Positions 43,826 to 52,202 of a stretch of 64,000 bases of DNA are shown one piece after another; within the stretch, counting starts at the first letter, position 1; each line of letters starts with the position of its first letter. Origin of the DNA: Litoreibacter janthinus (GTDB lineage Bacteria > Pseudomonadota > Alphaproteobacteria > Rhodobacterales > Rhodobacteraceae). The DNA lies in assembly GCF_900111945.1 (NCBI RefSeq), contig NZ_FOYO01000003.1, forward strand, positions 9,158 through 73,157, given 5' to 3'. The position numbers and the translations under genes were made by a program. Below the pieces are notes generated by a model. It was not told where the DNA came from. It saw only the letters and a list, made by a program, of their open reading frames with translations, and searched no databases.

Positions 43826-45070
43826 ATGACGAAGCCTCCAATCCCGACTGTAAAGCCGGTTGCGCCACAACCTTTGGCCCCGGTGGCACCCACGGCACCT
43901 GTTACGCCCGTTGCGCCGCAACCGATCGCACCGATTGCCCCTGCTCCTGCGACACCAGTCGCCCCGCAAAAGCTGGCCCCCGTCAGCCCGCCTGCTGCCA
44001 CGCCGGCCGTAGGTGCGCCATCCGGCAGCACGGGTGCGACAGTGCCCTGTTGTCCCGATGTGGCCTTCTTCGAAAAGTCCTCTGGCGGGCGCACGAGCTA
44101 TTTTGCCTATGACGACAAAACCACCCTCGCGGCCACTCCGGGGACGGACGAATATTGGATACCTCCGACCAAGACCAAAACCTTGCCGTCAGACAAAGAA
44201 ACCCGCGACGGCGCGCGGTGGGTATCGGTCGGCGTCGGCCTAGAAACCCAGCTCGAGATCAAGTTCGATGGCGCGTTTCAAAACGCGTGCCTGCTCAATT
44301 GCACCTATGAATTTGCCCCTGCAGGCATTGCCGACGTCACAAGCCCCGCCATCACAGCCTCTGGGATGGCGTTCAAGATCAAAGGCAAAACCGCAGGCGA
44401 AGGCAGCCTCAAGGTCATGTGTGACGGCAAATTGCGCGGCTATTTTCACATCTGGTGCATCCAGCCCGCGACGATCAACGTCGATGTCGCCAGCCTCGTG
44501 ACGCCCCATTCAGCGGCGGCCAGCTACGTCGTGGCCGACCTGCAATCCTACATCAACGAGGTGTATCGACAGGTCTGCATTACGGTCCAGTTGAACGATG
44601 CAGGCGCGGTGACTGTCGCGCCAACCTTGACGACCTATCTCAATACCGCAACCGCTGCGGGCCTTGCCCACCTCAACGAAATGGACACACTGGCCCAAGC
44701 CGCAAGCGCCAAGCTCACAAACAATTACCGGCTGTACTACTACGTCAACACCGCGGGTCATTCCGGCGCATTGGGGGTTGTGTCTGGCGGGCTTGGAAGC
44801 TCGGGGCCCGGGTTCTCGTTCTTCGATTCCGACCTGCCCGGATCTTACAACACCATGGCTCACGAGTTTGGCCATTTGCTGAACCTGTCGCATCCCGCGC
44901 ATGACTTCGACGGCGATGAGTACCCGCCATGGCAGGCGTCAAATCAGGCCAACAACATCCTCGCCGACGACAATTGGAACCTGATGGGGTATCAAGGTCC
45001 GGTGTCATCTCGTGGAGCCAACCGCAAGCCGCTGCGCTATCGCCAGTGGAAGAAATGTAACAGGAGCTGA
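43826..45070 (+). CDS. candidate T6SS zinc-metalloprotease effector
   Basis: A 414-aa protein with no signal peptide. Residues 4-60 are a low-complexity tail of PVAP/APVAP repeats. A beta-rich region follows, and near the C-terminus is a zincin active site, HEFGHLLNLSH (H346, E347, H350, H356), and a downstream Met in NLMGY (M387), the pattern of metzincins. This suggests a secreted protease. The position directly after a DUF4123 adaptor, and the vgrG gene downstream, fit a T6SS effector. The GTG at 43820 was rejected in favour of the ATG at 43826. No immunity gene is certain; the next gene is a candidate. Confidence 0.75.
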   Translation: MTKPPIPTVKPVAPQPLAPVAPTAPVTPVAPQPIAPIAPAPATPVAPQKLAPVSPPAATPAVGAPSGSTGATVPCCPDVAFFEKSSGGRTSYFAYDDKTTLAATPGTDEYWIPPTKTKTLPSDKETRDGARWVSVGVGLETQLEIKFDGAFQNACLLNCTYEFAPAGIADVTSPAITASGMAFKIKGKTAGEGSLKVMCDGKLRGYFHIWCIQPATINVDVASLVTPHSAAASYVVADLQSYINEVYRQVCITVQLNDAGAVTVAPTLTTYLNTATAAGLAHLNEMDTLAQAASAKLTNNYRLYYYVNTAGHSGALGVVSGGLGSSGPGFSFFDSDLPGSYNTMAHEFGHLLNLSHPAHDFDGDEYPPWQASNQANNILADDNWNLMGYQGPVSSRGANRKPLRYRQWKKCNRS

Positions 45071-45074
45071 ACCG

Positions 45075-45791
45075 ATGCTAGAGCACTATATCGAGATGGT
45101 TGAGCAACTATGCGCGGCCAATATCGCAGCAGAAATGCGCATGCTCGACATGTCGCAACTCGAGACGGGTCAGCAGGTGCACAACATCTACCAGACTCTG
45201 TCCACCGCCGACGCCACGCGCTGTCTGGAAGCCTATGTCGGGTTTCTATCCTACTCCGTGACCCCCCGCACACCCCCACAAGTTCTGCAAAGCTATATGG
45301 GGGCAGCAATGGGCGTGCCCGCAGAGCAGCGGCCAGAACTGCAAGAAGCCGTCGCCTATGCCTTCAGCCGGATCGAGGAGCTCACCCCGCAGCACGGGGT
45401 CTATTTTAAAACCGCGGGTCTTTACCGCATCCGGCTTGGTGCCTCGGCCCATGAAAAATTCGCGCTCATGGGGTTCTCCAATCACACCGATCTCGGCTTT
45501 TCCTATCACGTCTATCTGACCTTGATGGAACAGCCGCTTGGCCCCGAAGGGTTCCGCCTTGCCCTCGCAAGGGTTCAGCCCGATGTGGAGGCCACTGCGA
45601 ACCTTGCCTCGGCCCTCTCCAGCCTCGCCGTCACGTTGAAACGCGAAGGGCGTGATGCCACGGATTTGTTGAAGGTCCTGTCCCCCCTGCGCGAGGACAA
45701 TCGCCGCGCAACGGGTGTGAACGGTCCGGGCTCCGGTCCGGCGGTCGGCGACCTCGTGCGCCCTGTGTTCAAGGTGTTCGGTCAACAATAG
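45075..45791 (+). CDS. unknown protein paired with the metalloprotease
   Basis: A 238-aa helical-looking protein without signal peptide or membrane segment. The ATG at 45075 follows CAGGAG and lies 4 bp after the protease stop; a longer frame from 45012 overlaps the protease and was rejected. Segments include AEMRMLDMSQLETGQQVHNI and FSNHTDLGFSYHVYLTLMEQ. No family was recognised. It may be an immunity protein, accessory chaperone or second toxin part. Confidence 0.65.
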   Translation: MLEHYIEMVEQLCAANIAAEMRMLDMSQLETGQQVHNIYQTLSTADATRCLEAYVGFLSYSVTPRTPPQVLQSYMGAAMGVPAEQRPELQEAVAYAFSRIEELTPQHGVYFKTAGLYRIRLGASAHEKFALMGFSNHTDLGFSYHVYLTLMEQPLGPEGFRLALARVQPDVEATANLASALSSLAVTLKREGRDATDLLKVLSPLREDNRRATGVNGPGSGPAVGDLVRPVFKVFGQQ

Positions 45792-45935
45792 CCCCAAGGC
45801 GGCAACATTATTGCTGATTGCGGGGATGGTTTGCCCCGGAAATTGCGGCGTGGCACTATTTTGACTTTTCTTGAGGCGCTTTTTCCGCCAACATCTAAGC
45901 CATTCATTTATTAGAAGTTCTGTCGAAACACATAC

Positions 45936-46883
45936 ATGTCCCGACCTTTACTGATTGACACAATCGTCGATATATCCCCGCTCGCGCCCGAGTTGGATCC
46001 AACCGACACTGTTCCGGCCCAGTTGCAGCCGGCTTTGCTAGGCGATTACGGCGCGGAGTCGGGACAAGCGCGCTTGTATGCCATCCTCGATGCGGCGCAG
46101 GCGACCGGCCTTGTCGATATGTTCGAGACACAAGAGCTGCCGCATACATGCCTCTACTCCGGTGACGCGATGGCCAATATGGGTGATCTGTCGCCCTGGC
46201 TGATCGAACTGCGCCCCGATGATCGAATGCTACGCGATTTGATGACCGCCGCCGACACAGCGGACGAAGACGGTCCTTGGCATTTCTGGCGGCGCCAGAT
46301 CGGGATATTCTTGCGCTCCGATTTGCCACTGGAAGAGCTTCGGCTCCATTTTCGGAAATACACCAAGCTGCCTGATGAAGAAGGCGACACGTTCTTCCTG
46401 CGCTTCTTCGAACCGGACTTCCTTGCCGCCCTGCTGGGGCAGGCCACACCCGGTGAGATCGCGGGCTTCTTTGCGCCCCTCAAGTCGGTCATCGCCATCG
46501 AGCAGCCCCGCCCGGAGGTTTGGGCCGCCAGCGTGATGTCCGCCAACCCCGAGCTTGACGCGGCCCCCACCCGGATGACGCTGACACGGCGCAAATGGCG
46601 GGCGATGCAACTGGTCGAATACAACCGCCACGCCCGCAAAATCTGCGTGGCCCACAGCATCCCCAAGGCCGAGCATCAGGCCTTTGTCGACACAGCCGTG
46701 CGGCTCCAGACCTATGGCTTTGACCACGACACCAACCTCGTTGACGCCTTCAAGGTGCTCCAAAAAGTCGACCACGCGCACCACCCCTCGATCTGGAAAA
46801 CAATCGCCAGCGGGGAGCTGTCGTTGGGCTTCATCCTCTACAAGGTGCGGCAGCATTTCGGCCTAGAAGGAATTCCGGCATGA
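45936..46883 (+). CDS. DUF4123 T6SS effector adaptor 2
   Basis: A 315-aa protein with the DUF4123 domain in the N-terminal half (about 40-165): ARLYAILDAAQATGLVDMFE, TCLYSGDAMANMGDLSPWLI, and LRSDLPLEELRLHFRKYTKL, then FFLRFFEPDFLAALL. The C-terminal half is helical (about 210-315). It is shorter than adaptor 1 and not closely similar outside the domain. The stop overlaps the start of the 617-aa gene by 4 bp, so that protein is the likely cargo. The 144-bp gap upstream holds no recognised gene and may carry a promoter. Confidence 0.85.
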   Translation: MSRPLLIDTIVDISPLAPELDPTDTVPAQLQPALLGDYGAESGQARLYAILDAAQATGLVDMFETQELPHTCLYSGDAMANMGDLSPWLIELRPDDRMLRDLMTAADTADEDGPWHFWRRQIGIFLRSDLPLEELRLHFRKYTKLPDEEGDTFFLRFFEPDFLAALLGQATPGEIAGFFAPLKSVIAIEQPRPEVWAASVMSANPELDAAPTRMTLTRRKWRAMQLVEYNRHARKICVAHSIPKAEHQAFVDTAVRLQTYGFDHDTNLVDAFKVLQKVDHAHHPSIWKTIASGELSLGFILYKVRQHFGLEGIPA

Positions 46884-48733
46884 CCATCTGTATCGATTGC
46901 GGCACGACCAAAATCCTCTATGTCAGCTCATGCAGCGATTCAGGCGTAGGGGACAGCAAGGTTCTGGTCTGGGGTTGGCCCGACGCCGTCGATATCAACG
47001 CGGAAGAAGCGCTGATCGCCGACCACTTCAAGGCGGTCGAAGATGCCCGCCGCACCGAAGACCCCGACAGTATCGCTGCCGCACAGGATGCGCTGGCCAC
47101 GTTGCTGAAGGAGCATATACCGCAAACCTCAGACGCGCGTCCGTCGCAGCATCTTGTGCAAGCCTTCGATATTATCGGCAAGAAATGGACCTACATCCGC
47201 TCCGACAAAATGCGCAATCACTGGCGCAGCTATGATGTCGACAAGTCGCTGCTTGAAGCCCGCACCGTTGGGGCTGCCAATGACCCCAAGCAGCTGGAAC
47301 GCGGGCGGCTTGCCTCGGCTTGGGATGAGGTGTCACAGAAGCTGACCGATGATCTGCGACAGGGTTTTCGCGGCCCCGACGGCAAGGGTGAATTACTGAA
47401 GGGCAGCGTCTCCGGCTCGATCACCGATCTGTGGAAGAACAACTGGACCTCTTGGGTCGACGCGGTCAATGACAGCCTGCTTTATTCGAAGGCCGGGGCG
47501 AATTACGATCTTAGCGCCGCGGCGCAGGTGTTCCGCGGCTATGCGGGCTTCGACGTCGTTCTCGGATACAACCCCAACACCGGCACCTATGGTCTGTCGG
47601 CCTCCGGCAACGCGCGCGCAGTGCTCGCCGAGGCCAAGGCGGACCTGACCGGCTACCTGCCGGACCGTGACGGTTGGCACGCGCTGATCGAATGGGCGGA
47701 AGGCAACCCGTCGCAAGCAGGCTCCGCCCAGCAGCTTGATTTCGGCTACTTCCGTTTCCGCGCCCAGATCGGGGTAGACGCCATGGTGGGCGCGTCGATC
47801 ATGGGCACTGTCGGCGTGGAATACGTCCCCAAAACCGATGGCAAAGTCAGCGGCAAGGGCTCGTCTGCAGGTGGCAAGGGCGAGATCGCCGCCGGTGCCT
47901 TCGCAGGGGCCGAAGCCAGCGCCGAGGTCAAAGGCGGATTGGAATGGGACAACCCTGAAAAGCGCGCCAGCAATGGCGGGCAACACGGCTGGGCCACCGT
48001 ATTCGAGGTCGGAGTGCAGATCGCTGCGAACGCGGGGATCGGGGCCGAAGCGCATTTCAAGATTGAATTAGACAGTTCCACCGGCAAGCTCTACGCGCGC
48101 TGCGGTGCGCAATTGGTGATTGGCGTCGGGGCCAAAGGCGGGGTCACCGCTGCGGTGGGATTGAACACCGCCTTCGACTTCGTGGTCTATGTTTACCACC
48201 AGCTCGTCGCCAATGACTTCTCGCTGCTCAGCTTCATCTCTCGCTCTGCGTTTGAGGCAATCAAGGCGCTGGCCTACTATCTGATCGTCAAACCCGCGCA
48301 ATATGTGATCGGAGAACTCGGCGATCTGGTTCAGGCCGCAATCACTTCGGTCAGCCGGATGTTCACGGGCGCGCAAGAGGCGGAAGATTTCGCCCGCCGT
48401 ATCCAAGCCCGCCCCGATATGTTGACGTTCGCGCCGCCGGAAACCAAAGGCATGATCCTGTATCGTTTGGGCGAGACCTTCACCTTCTCCCGCGAGGAAT
48501 ATCAGGAAGGGGCCATTCTGGTCGTCATGGACACCATCCAATCCCGTCGCGAATGGGAACAGGTGATCGAGCGCGTCACCATCAACGGCGCCAGATCCAG
48601 CAAAGCCCAAGGTATGGCACGGATGAACGGTGTGCTAGACTGGGGGTCACAAACCAAGTTCAACCAGAAGGTGCTTGAGATCGAAAGCCAACGTGAAATC
48701 GCCCCCGACACGCCGACGCGATACTATGCGTAA
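46880..48733 (+). CDS. candidate membrane-active T6SS effector, unknown family
   Basis: A 617-aa protein without signal peptide. It begins with a Cys-containing segment (MTICIDCGTTKILYVSSC), followed by a soluble region to about residue 290. A Gly/Ala-rich stretch (about 290-430: GASIMGTVGVEYVP, AAGAFAGAEASAEVKGG, GVGAKGGVTAAVGL) leads into hydrophobic helices (about 430-480: FDFVVYVYHQLVAND, AIKALAYYLIVKPAQYVIGE). The C-terminus is soluble. Such a pattern fits a pore- or membrane-acting toxin, but no known family was recognised. Translational coupling with adaptor 2 upstream, and a secreted protein gene overlapping the 3' end by 8 bp, support effector and immunity roles. Confidence 0.7.
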   Translation: MTICIDCGTTKILYVSSCSDSGVGDSKVLVWGWPDAVDINAEEALIADHFKAVEDARRTEDPDSIAAAQDALATLLKEHIPQTSDARPSQHLVQAFDIIGKKWTYIRSDKMRNHWRSYDVDKSLLEARTVGAANDPKQLERGRLASAWDEVSQKLTDDLRQGFRGPDGKGELLKGSVSGSITDLWKNNWTSWVDAVNDSLLYSKAGANYDLSAAAQVFRGYAGFDVVLGYNPNTGTYGLSASGNARAVLAEAKADLTGYLPDRDGWHALIEWAEGNPSQAGSAQQLDFGYFRFRAQIGVDAMVGASIMGTVGVEYVPKTDGKVSGKGSSAGGKGEIAAGAFAGAEASAEVKGGLEWDNPEKRASNGGQHGWATVFEVGVQIAANAGIGAEAHFKIELDSSTGKLYARCGAQLVIGVGAKGGVTAAVGLNTAFDFVVYVYHQLVANDFSLLSFISRSAFEAIKALAYYLIVKPAQYVIGELGDLVQAAITSVSRMFTGAQEAEDFARRIQARPDMLTFAPPETKGMILYRLGETFTFSREEYQEGAILVVMDTIQSRREWEQVIERVTINGARSSKAQGMARMNGVLDWGSQTKFNQKVLEIESQREIAPDTPTRYYA

Positions 48734-49769
48734 CCTGACCTGTATCGCCGCGGCCTGCACCGCCATTAGCACCGGAGCCTTCGCCATGGGATCAATTTTT
48801 GGTAGTGATTTCAAAGACTACACCCCTCCCAAAGCCAGTGACGCGAATATCTCAGCGCTGGTGGAGCGGGTGCTGGCAGACATGGTGTTTATCCCCGGCG
48901 GCAGCTTTTTGTTCGGCAATGTGCCGGTTCCGGTCGAGGTGGACGGCGAGATCCGCGAAGAGCTGATTTACGGCCCGGCTGTTGACCCTGATCGCGCCCC
49001 GATCACACTGGACGGCTACTACGCCGCGCGGTTCGAGATCACCAATCACGACTTTGACCTCTATGCCGCGGCCAACGATCTGCCCCTGCGCCCCGACAAC
49101 CCAATTCATCACGGCCGCCAAGGCCCCTACCCCGCCGTTCTGGCCCATCACCAGGCCGAAAGTTACTGTGCTTGGCTGGCGGAACTGACTGGCCAGCCCT
49201 TTGCGCTGCCAACCTCGGAGCAATGGGAATTCGCGGCGCGATCCGGCGGGCAAGCCGTGGCTTACGCAACGCAGGATGGCACTTACGATTATCTGGAGCA
49301 GCTTTACCGCCAGACCCTGGACGATCAGCCCAATACCCCGCATCTGCCCGACGCCTATCCGCCGAACCCCTACGGGCTTTATGCGATGAGCTCCAATTTG
49401 GCGGAATGGGTGGCGGACGAATGGCTCGACACCGATGGCTTCCCTTTGAAGGACGGCGCTACTGGCGACCCTGAATCCCGTGACCGCCGCGTCTGGCGCG
49501 GCGCGGCCTACACCTCGCAGGCGTCGCTGAATTCGATTTTCATGTTCGGTGCAGCGGGGCCATCCACGCGGTCAAAAACGCTGGAGATCAACGAGGACAT
49601 GGCCCCCTATTTCGAGCCGGATCACCCGATCATCTATTGGGGACGGGAAATCGGCGCGCGTTGCGTGGTCAACGTGGCCTCGGCGCCTGCAGACTCTGGC
49701 TTTGGGCGCAACGCCGGTCCTGTTCCGGACGACTTTCCAAAACCCTTCGCACCGCTCGAACGCCGCTGA
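48726..49769 (+). CDS. secreted FGE-sulfatase-domain protein
   Basis: A 347-aa protein with a signal peptide (LTCIAAACTAISTGAFA) and a formylglycine-generating-enzyme-like fold: MVFIPGGSFLFGNVPVP, YYAARFEITNHDFDLYAAAN, FALPTSEQWEFAARSGGQ, NPYGLYAMSSNLAEWVADEW and WRGAAYTSQ. The typical active-site cysteine region is not evident, so it may be a binding protein rather than an enzyme. The start at 48726 overlaps the previous gene by 8 bp. Export and position suggest a periplasmic immunity or accessory protein for the 617-aa candidate effector; this is inferred. Confidence 0.8.
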   Translation: MRNLTCIAAACTAISTGAFAMGSIFGSDFKDYTPPKASDANISALVERVLADMVFIPGGSFLFGNVPVPVEVDGEIREELIYGPAVDPDRAPITLDGYYAARFEITNHDFDLYAAANDLPLRPDNPIHHGRQGPYPAVLAHHQAESYCAWLAELTGQPFALPTSEQWEFAARSGGQAVAYATQDGTYDYLEQLYRQTLDDQPNTPHLPDAYPPNPYGLYAMSSNLAEWVADEWLDTDGFPLKDGATGDPESRDRRVWRGAAYTSQASLNSIFMFGAAGPSTRSKTLEINEDMAPYFEPDHPIIYWGREIGARCVVNVASAPADSGFGRNAGPVPDDFPKPFAPLERR

Positions 49770-49860
49770 TGCAGGGCTCACAGCATCATTTCTTGGCAAA
49801 ACGCCACGACAGGAGTAGCATCATGCCAGTTATTTCACATTTTGACCGGGTTCTTTTTTC

Positions 49861-51924
49861 ATGAACAAACCATTTTCCCAAGACAACAAGGTCGGCAAAC
49901 TTCACACCACGCTGGGCAAGGACCATTTAGTTCTCCTGCGATTCGATGGACATAGCAGCATCGACGATCTGTTCGAGTTCAACGTCGAGGCGCTGTCCCA
50001 TGAACCGAATATCGATTTCAACGACCTGATCGGCACCCATGCCACGGTTGAGCTGGACTCCATGACCGGCGACAAGTCCTTCTTTGACGGGGTTGTCACC
50101 GAGGCCGAGTGGACCGGAGTGCAAGAGAACGGCAACACCTACAATCTGGTGCTGCGCCCTTGGTTCTGGCTGGCCTCGCGCCGCCGCAACCAGCGGATTT
50201 TCCACAATATGACCGTGGTCGACATCGTCTCGGAAGTGCTGGGCGAATATTCAGGTCATGGCGACACCGCCTTCGAGGTCAATCTGGTCCGCAGCTACCC
50301 CGAACTGGAATACACGGTCCAGTACCGCGAAAGCGACTTCACCTTCGTCACACGCCAGTTGGAACGCTTCGGCATCCACTATTTCTTCGTTCACGAGGAA
50401 GGCTCTCACAAGCTGGTCCTGAATGACGATATGGACAACTTCCCCGAGATTGAGCAGGGCGTCGTTCCCTTCTACCCGATCCTCGGCCAGCACCGCCCGC
50501 CGGAAGAGCATTTCTGGCACTGGCAGCCGCGCCGCCTGCTGACCACCGGCGCTATTACGCTGACCGATTACAACTTCAAAACGCCCGTGTCGCAGATGCT
50601 GACCGAGCAGGTCGGAGACGCGCAATACGAGAACGGCAAGATCGAAAGCTTCGACTATCCCGGCGACTATCTCGACAAGCAACGCGGGGACGGCGTCGCC
50701 AAGCTGCGGACGTTGCAAGAACGCTCCAACGACCACTTCCATTCGGTCGTCGGCGACGTGGTATCGCTGAACGCCGGCTGTCGTGTGACTGTCGGTGGCC
50801 AGCAAGTGCCCGGCATTCTGGACGAGGAATTCCTGTGCGCCCGCGTGGACTACAGTTTCCGCTCCCAATCCTACGGGTCCGGCAGCAACGGCGATGACGG
50901 CTTTGCCTACACCGCAAGCTATATCATGACCCCTGTGACCGAGCCATTCGAGCCAGAACGTGTCACCCCCCGCCCTATTGTGCACGGCCCGCAAACAGCC
51001 GTGGTCGTCGGCCCCGAAGGCGAAGAGATTCACTGCGACGAATATGGCCGCATCAAAGTCAAATTCCACTGGGACCGCGACGCGGCCCACTCCATGTGGT
51101 GCCGTGTCAGCCAGAACTGGGCCGGCAAAGGCTGGGGCGGGATGATTATCCCGCGCATCGGCATGGAAGTTGTTGTCGAATTCCTTGAAGGCGATCCGGA
51201 CCAACCGCTGGTCACTGGCTGCGTCTACAACGGCAAGAACGGCGTCCCCTATGCGCTGCCTGCCAATAAGACCAAGTCCGTGTTCAAAACCGACACCCAC
51301 AAAGGCGGCGGCTTCAACGAACTGACCTTCGAAGACCAGAAGGAAGAAGAAAAGATTTACATGCACGGGCAGAAGGATCAGGAGATCCATATCGAGAACA
51401 ACCGCGAGAAGCGGGTCGATAATGACCAGTTCGAGACCGTAGGCCGTGACAAATCGATCTCTGTCGGCCAGGACCACACTGAATCGGTGGGCCGTGACGC
51501 CCGCCACACCGTGGGTCAGGACGTGAATTACACCGTGGGTCGAGACCAGATCGAAAACTACGGCAAGGACCATGTCCACAATGTCGGCAACATCCACAAA
51601 CAGGCGATTTATGCCGATCACCTGATCTCTGTGGGCCGCAATGTGGAGCAGGAAGTCTCCGGCAAAATGACGGTGAACGTGGTTGAAAGCATCACCACCA
51701 ACACCGGCAAGCACACCCTGATGGCCTATGACAAGTTCACCATCAAAGGTCCAGGCTGCTCCATCACCCTTGGCGGTGGCACGATCGAGCTGAAAGCCGC
51801 GAAGATCAACCTGAAGGGCAACGTCTCCATGGGCGGCGCGGGGTCTGCGCAGGTTCCGACATTGTCTGGTGCGGCCAACAAGGCGCTCCCACTGGTCGAA
51901 GAATGCCCAAAAGAAGATAGCTGA
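49861..51924 (+). CDS. vgrG: VgrG (TssI), T6SS spike protein
   Basis: A 687-aa protein with the gp27-like head (residues about 10-370: GHSSIDDLFEFNVEALS, YTVQYRESDFTFVTRQLERF, GIHYFFVHEEGSHKLVLND). The gp5 OB fold follows (DEYGRIKVKFHWDRD, then GWGGMIIPRIGMEVVVEFLE), and then a beta-helix spike with repeats (VGRDKSISVGQDHTESVGRD and similar). It ends shortly after GCSITLGGGTIELKA with a 40-residue tail and no extra effector domain. It should carry the cargo of the two adaptors and needs a PAAR tip from elsewhere. A terminator follows. Confidence 0.96.
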   Translation: MNKPFSQDNKVGKLHTTLGKDHLVLLRFDGHSSIDDLFEFNVEALSHEPNIDFNDLIGTHATVELDSMTGDKSFFDGVVTEAEWTGVQENGNTYNLVLRPWFWLASRRRNQRIFHNMTVVDIVSEVLGEYSGHGDTAFEVNLVRSYPELEYTVQYRESDFTFVTRQLERFGIHYFFVHEEGSHKLVLNDDMDNFPEIEQGVVPFYPILGQHRPPEEHFWHWQPRRLLTTGAITLTDYNFKTPVSQMLTEQVGDAQYENGKIESFDYPGDYLDKQRGDGVAKLRTLQERSNDHFHSVVGDVVSLNAGCRVTVGGQQVPGILDEEFLCARVDYSFRSQSYGSGSNGDDGFAYTASYIMTPVTEPFEPERVTPRPIVHGPQTAVVVGPEGEEIHCDEYGRIKVKFHWDRDAAHSMWCRVSQNWAGKGWGGMIIPRIGMEVVVEFLEGDPDQPLVTGCVYNGKNGVPYALPANKTKSVFKTDTHKGGGFNELTFEDQKEEEKIYMHGQKDQEIHIENNREKRVDNDQFETVGRDKSISVGQDHTESVGRDARHTVGQDVNYTVGRDQIENYGKDHVHNVGNIHKQAIYADHLISVGRNVEQEVSGKMTVNVVESITTNTGKHTLMAYDKFTIKGPGCSITLGGGTIELKAAKINLKGNVSMGGAGSAQVPTLSGAANKALPLVEECPKEDS

Positions 51925-51952
51925 CGCTGTCACGCGGCTCTCACAATCGCTC

Positions 51953-51978
51953 AAGGGCTCGCTCAGGCGGGCCCTTTT
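51953..51978 (+). terminator. rho-independent terminator after vgrG
   Basis: GGGCTCGC (51955-51962) pairs, with one mismatch, with GCGGGCCC (51967-51974) around a short TCAG loop, followed by TTTTGCTTTTTA. It ends the effector module transcript. Confidence 0.75.
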
Positions 51979-52179
51979 GCTTTTTAGGGTGGGTGGCCCG
52001 CTTCGGCCATCAACGCCCCTCAGGCCCCCTCTGGGCGTCTCTGGCAGGCAATTTAGGTAACGCCCCGAGCGCGTCGGCCTGCAAATATGATCCGGAAACC
52101 GGCCCAGAAAAAAGGTGACCCGGCCAAAATCTGACCGGGGTACCTAAATTTTTCGTTATTTTTCAATGTACTAATGCAA

Positions 52180-52197
52180 GGTAACCCACGGGTTACC
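52180..52197. promoter_or_regulatory. candidate parS centromere site 1
   Basis: The 18-bp sequence GGTAACCCACGGGTTACC is a palindrome except for the central two bases. It lies 5 bp beyond the parB stop. The same sequence in reverse complement occurs at 52212-52229. Such paired palindromes next to parB are good candidates for the ParB binding site. Confidence 0.7.
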
Positions 52198-52202
52198 ACC
52201 AA

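Noticed and set aside
50251..51954. 567-aa minus-strand frame opposite vgrG
   Set aside because: vgrG is a clear family member on the plus strand, and the minus translation shows no domain.
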